Part shown: one piece after another, positions 33,831 through 39,590 of the stretch | How the letters are laid out: each line of letters opens with the position of its first letter | How positions within the stretch are numbered: position 1 is the stretch's first letter | From: Massilia agri | GTDB taxonomy: Bacteria; Pseudomonadota; Gammaproteobacteria; Burkholderiales; Burkholderiaceae_D | NCBI RefSeq assembly: GCF_024753255.1 | Contig: NZ_JANUHA010000029.1 | Span: 1-39,590, forward strand | Length of the DNA: 39,590 nucleotides | Reading direction: 5' to 3' | Position numbers and translations under genes: made by a program | The notes under the pieces: model-generated | What the model was told of the DNA's origin: nothing | The model's database searches: none | Seen by the model: the letters and a program-made list of their open reading frames with translations, nothing else

Positions 33831-33878
33831 AAACCGGAGTAGACCAACGCGCGTGCGCGGAGAGGTGCTCCGGTTTTT
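33831..33878 (+). terminator. Terminator of the tRNA operon
   Basis: aaaccggag at 33831-33839 pairs with ctccggttt at 33868-33876 and continues into a T-run. The loop of about 28 bases is GC-rich and may fold further. It begins six bases after the last tRNA. Confidence 0.7.
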
Positions 33879-34178
33879 CATTTTGCGCGCCCGATTGCGC
33901 GCGCAAGCTGCCTTCTTCTCCCTATCCCGGATACCGTTGCGGCCATCCTGTTTTCCGGTCCCGGTGTTCCCTGTTCGCGCTCCTCCTTTTTCCTCCGTTT
34001 CATGCGTTTCGCGTTTTTCCCGGACGTCCGGCGCAGGTATTGCCTATGCCGGCGCCGTTCGCAAGACGCATCGCGAGCGCGAGCCGGCCCGGAAGGCCGC
34101 GGGTGAGCAGCACAGCAACGCTGCACCTCGCATCCACCTCGCAGGTGGCACCCACCAGCCCGCACTCACCACGACCAC
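33879..34178. other. 300-base gap with no gene seen
   Basis: Between the tRNA terminator and the end of the minus-strand S8 peptidase gene. It has a pyrimidine-rich stretch (about 33910-34010) followed by ordinary GC-rich sequence. I see no reading frame with family character, no RNA gene and no clear terminator for the peptidase gene. Confidence 0.4.
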
Positions 34179-36086
34179 TCACCAGCCCGCAGGCCGCAGC
34201 CCTCCCACGCCCAGGCCGAAGGGAAAACCCTGCATGCCAGCCGCCTGCTGGGGCGCGAAGCCGGCCGGATAGCGTACGCCGCCATCGGGCATGCCGGCGA
34301 GCATTCCGGCCATCATTCCGGGCGCCATGCCGAATGCGGCCGCCGGCATCTGCCATTGCCCGGCCCCCTGGCCCGCCGCCATCGACAGGCCGAGCGCGAC
34401 CAGCGCGTCCGGCATGCCGTAGCCGACCCGGGCCGGATCGCCCAGCGTGACCGGCCGTGCGCTCATCCGCAAGACCTGGAACAGGCGCTCGACCCGTTCC
34501 GCCGAGCGTGCGCGCAGCGCGCCCTGGAATTCCGGACGATGCGCCAGAACGAGGGCGGCCAGGCCGGTCACGTGCGGCGCCGCCATCGAGGTGCCGTCCC
34601 AGGCGGCGAAGTTATTCGGCGGCACCGACGACACCACCGCCACCCCGGGCGCGCACACGTCCACTTGCGGCCCGACGCAGCTGAAGCGGGCGGTGAAGAA
34701 GCCTTGCTGGTCGATGTCCTGGCCGATGGTCTCGGCGTGGTAGCTGTCGGGCGGGAACTCGTCGACCTTGCCGACCGCCGCCACGGCCAGCACGTGCGGC
34801 GAGGCCGCCGGATACTGGACCGCTCCGCCGGAATTGCCCGCCGCCGCAATGCAGGCGACACCCGCCTGCTTGGCGCGCTGGATCTGGCGCTCCAGCGCTT
34901 CGGATGGCGCGCTGCCGCCCAGGCTCAGGTTGACGATGTCGATCTGCTGCTCGATGCAGTACTCGAGGGCGTCGATCAGCTGGCTGATCTGCCCGCCCGG
35001 GAACAGCTTGCACACGTGGATCTCGGCTTCCGGCGCGAAGCCGCGGATGCCCCAGCTCGGGTCAGCGCCCGCGATCACGCCAGCGCAATGCGAGCCGTGG
35101 CCGAGCGTATCGCTATTCCAGGTAGTGCGGTCGATCTGCTTGTTGATGACGTCGAAGCCCGCACGGATGCGGTTGAGGTTGCCATGGGTGGTCGCGACGC
35201 CGGAATCGATGACGGCGACCTTCACGCCCAGTCCGCGCAGGGGAGGCGGCACCTGGTCGAGGCGCATCGCGCGCGCGCCCCAGCCGAGCGCGTTCTGGCG
35301 CGGCAGGTTCTGCAGGGCCGGCCAGTCCGCCAGCGCACGCAGCATGACGATGTTGGATTCGCTGGTGCTGAGGTCCGGGTCGCGCTGGTAGAAGCTCCAG
35401 TAATCGCCGCGCGGCTTGACGTACAGGCCGCTGATCGTGTGCACGTCTTCGCCGTAGAGGCGCAGGCGCGCGGTGCCGTCGGGACCGGTCACCGCCGTGC
35501 TCGGCAACAGGCCGCCGAACAGCGAGACCTCGGCCTCCGGCAAGGGCGCGCCGTCCTTGCCCACCACGGCGACCACGACTTCCACGCTCGGTCCGCTGTA
35601 GGGCGTGAGAGAGCTTACGAGGTCGGGCCGGCGCAGCATCGGGTCGAGCAGTTGCAGGTGCTGGTCGCGTTCGACGATCAGGCGGCCCTGGCCACGCTGG
35701 TGCAGTTCGCCCGCCTTCTGGTCGGTCATGCGCGCGACGATGACGCCATCCGCCTGGCCGCCGAGGCTGGAGGCGCCGAAGCCGCCCTGTCCCCCGACGG
35801 TGTCGACGATGTCGATGTCGCCGATCCCCTGCAGCACCTGCTGCACGGAGGACAGTGAGAGCGGCGCCATCAGCGCCGACGGGGACAGGAATCCGGCGGC
35901 GGCAGGCAGGCTGCGCGGCGCCACCAGGTATTTTTTCTTGCGCTCGGCAACGGCGCGGCCGCGCGGGGCTTCGCGCGCGGCCTCACGGGTGCGAGCGGTG
36001 GATGAATCCTCGGCGCTCGGGCGGCCGTCGGGGCCGTCAGGCGGCTGTCCCGGCTGCTCGCCTGCGCCCGGTGGGGTTTTTGGCAT
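34179..36086 (-). CDS. Subtilisin-like S8 family serine peptidase
   Basis: A 635-residue subtilase with the complete triad: D294 in VAVIDSGVATTHGN, H330 in LGHGSHCAGVIAG, and S500 in DGTSMAAPHVTG. The oxyanion N418 is in AAAGNSGG. The order is unusual: a charged Pro/Gly/Arg-rich N-terminus without signal peptide (1-50), an I9-like propeptide region (about 52-148, ending LIVERDQHLQLLD), a beta-sandwich-like segment (about 165-225), the catalytic domain (about 285-560), and a Met/Gly/Pro-rich tail. The ATG at 36086 has AAGGAG upstream. It lies 29 bases after the I9-like gene and third in a cassette with a glycine/glutamine-rich protein. With no Sec signal it may act in the cytoplasm or leave by another route. 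Confidence 0.92.
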   Translation of the reverse strand: MPKTPPGAGEQPGQPPDGPDGRPSAEDSSTARTREAAREAPRGRAVAERKKKYLVAPRSLPAAAGFLSPSALMAPLSLSSVQQVLQGIGDIDIVDTVGGQGGFGASSLGGQADGVIVARMTDQKAGELHQRGQGRLIVERDQHLQLLDPMLRRPDLVSSLTPYSGPSVEVVVAVVGKDGAPLPEAEVSLFGGLLPSTAVTGPDGTARLRLYGEDVHTISGLYVKPRGDYWSFYQRDPDLSTSESNIVMLRALADWPALQNLPRQNALGWGARAMRLDQVPPPLRGLGVKVAVIDSGVATTHGNLNRIRAGFDVINKQIDRTTWNSDTLGHGSHCAGVIAGADPSWGIRGFAPEAEIHVCKLFPGGQISQLIDALEYCIEQQIDIVNLSLGGSAPSEALERQIQRAKQAGVACIAAAGNSGGAVQYPAASPHVLAVAAVGKVDEFPPDSYHAETIGQDIDQQGFFTARFSCVGPQVDVCAPGVAVVSSVPPNNFAAWDGTSMAAPHVTGLAALVLAHRPEFQGALRARSAERVERLFQVLRMSARPVTLGDPARVGYGMPDALVALGLSMAAGQGAGQWQMPAAAFGMAPGMMAGMLAGMPDGGVRYPAGFAPQQAAGMQGFPFGLGVGGLRPAGW

Positions 36087-36115
36087 GTCGTCTCCTTGCT
36101 TGATCGCCGGAGGCG

Positions 36116-36385
36116 CTAGTCGAACAGCGACAGCGGCTGATCCGGTTCGATCGTTAATTGGTTGAGGTTGCGTCGCCGGAGCTGCTCGGCGATATCGGGA
36201 TCGGTTTCGACCACGACGGTATGCGGTGGTCCGCCGTCCGGTCCGACCGTGTCGACCAGGCGGACGGCGGGATTGGCGGCGAGCCCGTCGATGAAGGCAC
36301 TCAGCGCGCTGCCGTCGGCGACAGCCTGGACGATGTAGCGGCTGATGGTGCGACCCTCCTTGGGGTCGCTGGTGGAACTCGGCAT
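36116..36385 (-). CDS. Stand-alone I9-like propeptide/inhibitor protein
   Basis: An 89-residue protein I do not recognise by name. The pattern RYIVQAV (residues 16-22), a helix DGSALSAFIDGLAANP, VRLVDTVGPDGG, HTVVVETD, a second helix DIAEQLRRR and the end LTIEPDQPLSLFD reads as the beta-alpha-beta-beta-alpha-beta order of subtilase propeptides (inhibitor family I9). Its C-terminal half matches residues 91-148 of the neighbouring S8 peptidase: both have VDTVG, a V-V strand, and L-x-(I/V)-E-x-D-Q-x-L-x-L-x-D. I infer a chaperone or inhibitor acting in trans on that peptidase. The ATG at 36385 has AAAGGT upstream. Confidence 0.65.
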   Translation of the reverse strand: MPSSTSDPKEGRTISRYIVQAVADGSALSAFIDGLAANPAVRLVDTVGPDGGPPHTVVVETDPDIAEQLRRRNLNQLTIEPDQPLSLFD

Positions 36386-36404
36386 AGGCGTGACCTTTCG
36401 CTTG

Positions 36405-36431
36405 AAAACCGCCTCCCGGCGGGGGAGGCGG
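36405..36431 (-). terminator. Terminator/attenuator inside the peptidase cassette
   Basis: On the minus strand ccgcctccc (36431-36423), a five-base loop, gggaggcgg (36417-36409) and TTTT (36408-36405). It is a strong 9-bp GC stem with a T-run, 18 bases beyond the stop of the glycine/glutamine-rich gene and 20 bases before the I9-like start. It would make the first gene more abundant than the next two. Confidence 0.75.
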
Positions 36432-36449
36432 CATGATGGCAAGGCGGGA

Positions 36450-37268
36450 TCAGTGCAGGGTCTGCTGAGCCCCGAGCTGCGCCTGCTGCTGGGCATAGGC
36501 CGTCCACGGATCGGCCGAGAAAGGCAGCATGCCGCCGATCTGGCCGGCGATGCCGCCGATGGTGGTGCCCAGGTTCCTGTTGCCCAGCTGGCCGCCGATG
36601 AAGCCGCCGACCGGCTGCGCGACCCGCTTGATCGCATTGCCCAGCCAGCCTTGCGGGACCATCTGGCCTCCCTGCTGTTCGGCGGCCAGCTGCTGTTGCA
36701 GCACCGCCTGCTGTTGCTGGATCTGCTGCAGCGCCTGTACCAGTTGCTGCTGTTGTGCCTGCAGTTGCTGCAGTTGCTGGACGATCGGGTGCTGCTGTAC
36801 CGCGGCTCCCTGCGGGCCGGCGCCGAAGGGCAGCAGGCCGCCCAGGCCCGAGAGTACGCCACCGGTGATATTGCCCAGCGTGGAATTGCCAGTGATGTCG
36901 CCGAGCACGTTGCCGGCGCCTTTGCCGTACTGGCTGAACAGGTCGCCGACAAAGCCCTGCGGCGCCAGCTGGCCCTGTTGCTGCTGCAGCTGCTGCTGTA
37001 ATTGCTGTTGTTGCTGGATCTGCTGGAGTTGCTGGAGTTGTTGCAGTTGCTGCAGTTGCTGGGCCTGGCCCGTGGGATCGGCGCCGAAGGGCAGCAGGCC
37101 GCCGCCGATGCCGGCGGCGACTTCGCCGATGCGGCCGCCCAGGTTCGGATTGCCGAAGATGGTGCCGATGCCGCGGCCGATCATGCCGCCCAGCGAGCTG
37201 CCGATCATGCCGCCGAACAGGCTCTGGGGAGCGATCTGGGGTTGGCCGTATTGCTGGTATTCGTACAT
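36450..37268 (-). CDS. Three-module glycine-rich/poly-glutamine protein
   Basis: A 272-residue protein of unknown function. Three related modules of about 52-54 residues lie at 12-65, 101-152 and 203-254. Each starts with a PQ(S/G)-aromatic/aliphatic-G segment, contains GN-x2-LG and several GxxxG or GG pairs (glycine-zipper-like, moderately hydrophobic), and ends (L/M)LPF(G/S)A(D/G)P. Glutamine-rich linkers (66-100 and 153-202) and a short Gln-rich tail separate them. There is no signal peptide, cysteine or catalytic motif. The ATG at 37268 has AAGGAG upstream. First of the cassette, followed by an attenuator-like terminator, it is probably the most highly expressed. I infer a structural, self-assembling or processed substrate protein. 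Confidence 0.75.
   Translation of the reverse strand: MYEYQQYGQPQIAPQSLFGGMIGSSLGGMIGRGIGTIFGNPNLGGRIGEVAAGIGGGLLPFGADPTGQAQQLQQLQQLQQLQQIQQQQQLQQQLQQQQGQLAPQGFVGDLFSQYGKGAGNVLGDITGNSTLGNITGGVLSGLGGLLPFGAGPQGAAVQQHPIVQQLQQLQAQQQQLVQALQQIQQQQAVLQQQLAAEQQGGQMVPQGWLGNAIKRVAQPVGGFIGGQLGNRNLGTTIGGIAGQIGGMLPFSADPWTAYAQQQAQLGAQQTLH
36969..37066 (-). repeat. Glutamine-codon tandem repeat
   Basis: Nine-base units of the type caactgcag/caactccag repeat through the codons for residues 68-100 of the glycine/glutamine-rich protein. A related but less regular tract lies at about 36670-36800. Such tracts can change length by slippage without breaking the frame. Confidence 0.6.
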
Positions 37269-37671
37269 ATTCAACTCCTTTGTGATGTGTTGCGTCCGCG
37301 CGCAACGGTTCGGCACCGGGTGCAGGGCACAAGATGCCGGCGCCCTTACGCGCCCGTGATATGGCTGATACGCGCGGCAGCGACCATGGCATCCACATAC
37401 CGGGTAAGGTCGGTAAGCGAACGGAGGGCAGGGGCCGGGTTTGCTCGGCCGGGCTCCCAGCAGGTAGGCGTTGGACTGGGGTCGCACCGCGAAGTTTGGG
37501 GCAGGGTGGGGCGCATTTCCCCTGACGCGCGATTGCTTGCGATGGCGCAGACAAGCTGCTGCCAAGGCTTGCAAACGAGCGATTTCGGGTGGCTCTTTCA
37601 ACGCTCTCTTCCCGAGCGCGTGCGCATGAAATCGCTTAGAATGACGCCCTTCCTTCCGCAGCCCTTCCCGC
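37269..37671. promoter_or_regulatory. 403-base divergent control region
   Basis: Between the start of the glycine/glutamine-rich gene (minus) and earP (plus). It holds an inverted repeat gttgcg/cgcaac at 37289-37306, close to the minus-strand start. A -10-like tagaat lies about 35 bases before earP (37637-37642). I found no clear -35 for either side and no plausible gene. Confidence 0.35.
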
Positions 37672-38856
37672 ATGAACCTGCCTGCCACCTCGCGCGCTTC
37701 CACCACCCTGGCCCTCTTCTGCAAGGTCGTCGACAACTATGGCGATATCGGCATCTGCTGGCGCCTGGCGCGCCAGCTGTGGCGCGAGCACGGCGTGCAC
37801 GTGACGCTCTGGGTCGACGACCTGAAGAGCTTCCGCCGCATCTGCCCGCAAGTGGACGTGGCCGCCGCCGAGCAGGACGTCGAGGGCGTGCGCGTGCGCC
37901 ACTGGGTGGACCAGGAGGGCAGCTTCGCAGCGGAAGAGGTGGCCGACATCGTCATCGAATTCTTTGCCGTCGACATCCCGCCGGGCTACGTTGCGGCGAT
38001 GGCCGTGCGCCAGCCGCGTCCGGTCTGGTTCAACCTCGAGGGCTTGACGGCGGAAGAGTGGGTCGAAGGCTGCCACCGCCTGCCCTCGATGCACCCGCGC
38101 CTGAAGCTGACCAAGCACTTCTTCTTCCCGGGCTTCACGGACAAGACCGGCGGCCTGCTGCACGAGGCCGGCCTCGATGAAGCGCGCCTGGCCTTCCAGG
38201 CGGACCGCGCGGGCATGGCCCGCTTCCTCGCGCCCTTCGGCGTCAGCGAAGAGGAGATGGACAGCCTGAAGGTCTCGCTGTTCTGCTACCCGCATGCCCC
38301 GGTGGGCGCGCAACTGGCGGCATGGGCCGATGGCGGCCGGCCTGTTACCTGCCTGGTGCCTGAAGGCGTGGCGCGCGAGGCGGTCCAGGACTTCATCGGC
38401 GCCCCGGCCGTGGCCGGCGCCGGCGCCACGCGAGGCGCCTTGACGGTGCGCGTGCTGCCCTTCGTGCCGCAGCCGGACTACGACCGCCTGCTGTGGGCAT
38501 GCGACCTGAACTTCGTGCGCGGCGAGGATTCCTTCGTGCGCGCGCAATGGGCTGGCCGGCCTTTTGTCTGGCACATCTATCCGCAGGACGAGAACCTGCA
38601 CCATAAAAAGCTGCGCGCCTTCCTCGGCCGCTACGCCGCCGGGCTGGACGAACTGAGCACCTTTTCGCTGGGCTGGAACGGCGCCTGCGAGATCGCATCC
38701 TGGCCGCAGGCGTGGCAAGACCTGCAAGCTTCGCTGCCGCGCATTGCCAATCGTGCAGAAGAATGGCGCGGCGAGGTGCTCGCGCATGGCGAATTGACGA
38801 CGAAGCTGCTCGAATTCGCCCGCGAGCTAGGGTCTGCGCATGAAAATCCGGTATAA
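37672..38856 (+). CDS. earP: EF-P arginine rhamnosyltransferase EarP
   Basis: A 394-residue GT-B glycosyltransferase that transfers rhamnose from dTDP-rhamnose to Arg32 of elongation factor P. The N-terminal FCKVVDNYGDIGICWRLARQ contains the conserved Asp of the active site (D21, or D25 in the same motif). The C-terminal nucleotide-sugar site includes CDLNFVRGEDSFVRAQW and the Gly/Pro-rich GRPFVWHIYPQDENLH. EarP is the partner of an Arg-type EF-P and lies directly before efp here. There is no obvious ribosome site; a slightly later start is possible because the first ten residues are not conserved. A TATAAT box for efp overlaps its stop codon. Confidence 0.96.
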   Translation: MNLPATSRASTTLALFCKVVDNYGDIGICWRLARQLWREHGVHVTLWVDDLKSFRRICPQVDVAAAEQDVEGVRVRHWVDQEGSFAAEEVADIVIEFFAVDIPPGYVAAMAVRQPRPVWFNLEGLTAEEWVEGCHRLPSMHPRLKLTKHFFFPGFTDKTGGLLHEAGLDEARLAFQADRAGMARFLAPFGVSEEEMDSLKVSLFCYPHAPVGAQLAAWADGGRPVTCLVPEGVAREAVQDFIGAPAVAGAGATRGALTVRVLPFVPQPDYDRLLWACDLNFVRGEDSFVRAQWAGRPFVWHIYPQDENLHHKKLRAFLGRYAAGLDELSTFSLGWNGACEIASWPQAWQDLQASLPRIANRAEEWRGEVLAHGELTTKLLEFARELGSAHENPV

Positions 38857-38857
38857 T
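38852..38857 (+). promoter_or_regulatory. -10 element of a likely efp promoter
   Basis: A perfect TATAAT overlapping the earP stop codon, 110 bases before the efp ATG. There is no good -35 at 16-18 bases upstream. It could let efp, which must be abundant, be expressed independently of earP. Confidence 0.5.
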
Positions 38858-38966
38858 GCGCGGTTAGTCTGTAAGGAATCAACCACGATCAGATGTAGGC
38901 TGCAAAGGCTTCTTCGCTCACTGGCCACCGCTGATTTAATGCAACTACCTTTTTACGAAAACACCT

Positions 38967-39542
38967 ATGAAATTCGCTAAAGAAATCCGTGTTGGCAACA
39001 TCATTATGGTCGAAGACAAGCCGTTCATCGTGCTGCGTTCCGACGTGAACGGTTCGAGCCGCACGGGCTTCACCTACAAGTGGAAGATGAAGAATCTTCT
39101 GACCAATGCTCCGCTGGAAAACGTGTTCCGCGGCGACGACAAGTTCGACGTCGTCGTCCTGGACAAGAAGCCGGTGACCTACTCGTACTTCGCCGACCCG
39201 CTGTACGTCTTCATGGACGAAGAGTACAACCAGTACGAAATCGAAGAAGAGAACATGGGCGACGCCATCAACTACCTGAAAGACGGTATGGAATGCGAAG
39301 CCGTGTTCTACGACGGCAAGGCGATCTCGGTCGAACTGCCGACCACCATCGCACGCCAGGTCGTGTACTCGGAGCCGGCCGTCAAGGGCAACACCTCGGG
39401 CAACGTCCTGAAGGAAGCCAAGATCGAGAACGCCATCGAAGCCAAGCAGCACATCGTGATGGTGCCGCTGTTCGTCAGCACCGATGACACCATCGAGATC
39501 GACACCCGCACCAACGAATACAAGCGCGTCGTCCGCAACTAA
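38967..39542 (+). CDS. efp: Elongation factor P
   Basis: A 191-residue three-domain translation factor that rescues ribosomes stalled on polyproline. The tip of domain I reads NGSSRTGFTYKWKMKNLL with Arg at position 32, the residue rhamnosylated by EarP, instead of the lysine modified by EpmA in enterobacteria. Domains II and III (YFADPLYVFMDEEYNQYEIE and GNTSGNVLKEAKIENAIEAK) are intact. The pairing with earP in the same direction is the known arrangement in betaproteobacteria and pseudomonads. It is followed by a strong terminator. Confidence 0.98.
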   Translation: MKFAKEIRVGNIIMVEDKPFIVLRSDVNGSSRTGFTYKWKMKNLLTNAPLENVFRGDDKFDVVVLDKKPVTYSYFADPLYVFMDEEYNQYEIEEENMGDAINYLKDGMECEAVFYDGKAISVELPTTIARQVVYSEPAVKGNTSGNVLKEAKIENAIEAKQHIVMVPLFVSTDDTIEIDTRTNEYKRVVRN

Positions 39543-39562
39543 GCAGACCCCGCTTGATGAAG

Positions 39563-39590
39563 AAAGCGCTGCCTCGGCAGCGCTTTTTTT
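39563..39590 (+). terminator. Intrinsic terminator of efp
   Basis: agcgctgc (39565-39572), loop ctcg, gcagcgct (39577-39584) and a T-run to the window end, about 20 bases after the efp stop. Confidence 0.9.

Overview
The window is GC-rich and looks like chromosome from a motile betaproteobacterium, most likely Oxalobacteraceae (Massilia/Duganella/Janthinobacterium-like). This rests on gene order and protein families, not on a database search. The main pointers are flhDC directly followed by motAB and a long che cluster, an earP-efp pair whose EF-P carries Arg32 at the modification site, the Burkholderiales-type block panC-scpA-DUF3460-FabMG-like-metG, and the kynU-kynA pair. No phage, transposase or CRISPR array was seen.

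Layout. 1-4406 (minus strand): a GFA-type zinc protein, an RBBP9-type serine hydrolase, a frameshifted acyltransferase-3 gene, then kynA and kynU for tryptophan catabolism. 4407-4984: an AT-rich control region upstream of flhD with three tandem promoter-like repeats. 4985-17667 (plus strand): the motility block flhD, flhC, a membrane-anchored methyltransferase, motA, motB, a CheZ-like gene, a CheY-like gene, cheA, cheW, cheR, cheD, cheB, cheY, cheZ and an EAL-HDOD protein. It ends at a terminator shared with convergent ycgR. 17727-24320 (minus strand): ycgR, panC, scpA, DUF3460, a FabMG-like enoyl-ACP reductase and metG. 24457-33081 (plus strand): apbC/mrp, a short RlmN-like radical SAM enzyme, two orphan immunity-type genes (SMI1/KNR4 and Tdi1-C), a frameshifted GGDEF-GGDEF-EAL gene, an alpha-oxoamine synthase and gltX. 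33207-33825: five tRNA genes, Ala-Glu-Ala-Glu-Glu. 34179-37268 (minus strand): an unusual three-gene cassette. 37672-39542 (plus strand): earP and efp, closed by a terminator.

How it fits together. FlhD/FlhC is the flagellar master regulator, MotA/MotB the stator, and CheA/W/R/B/D/Y/Z the chemosensory circuit. No chemoreceptor gene is present in the cluster. Cyclic-di-GMP inputs surround it: the PilZ brake YcgR, the degenerate EAL-HDOD protein and the tandem GGDEF-GGDEF-EAL protein. EarP would rhamnosylate Arg32 of the EF-P encoded beside it.

The two most interesting regions are these. (1) The flhD control region has three copies of an AT-rich element, each joined at fixed spacing to a sigma-28-like promoter. 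This suggests that the late flagellar sigma factor, or an unknown regulator, feeds back on the master operon. (2) The cassette at 34179-37268 encodes a three-module glycine-rich/poly-Gln protein, a stand-alone propeptide-like (I9-like) protein and a subtilase. The I9-like protein resembles the subtilase's own N-terminal region, and a terminator/attenuator lies after the first gene. None of the three has an obvious signal peptide. I infer a protease-inhibitor-substrate system and know of no described equivalent.
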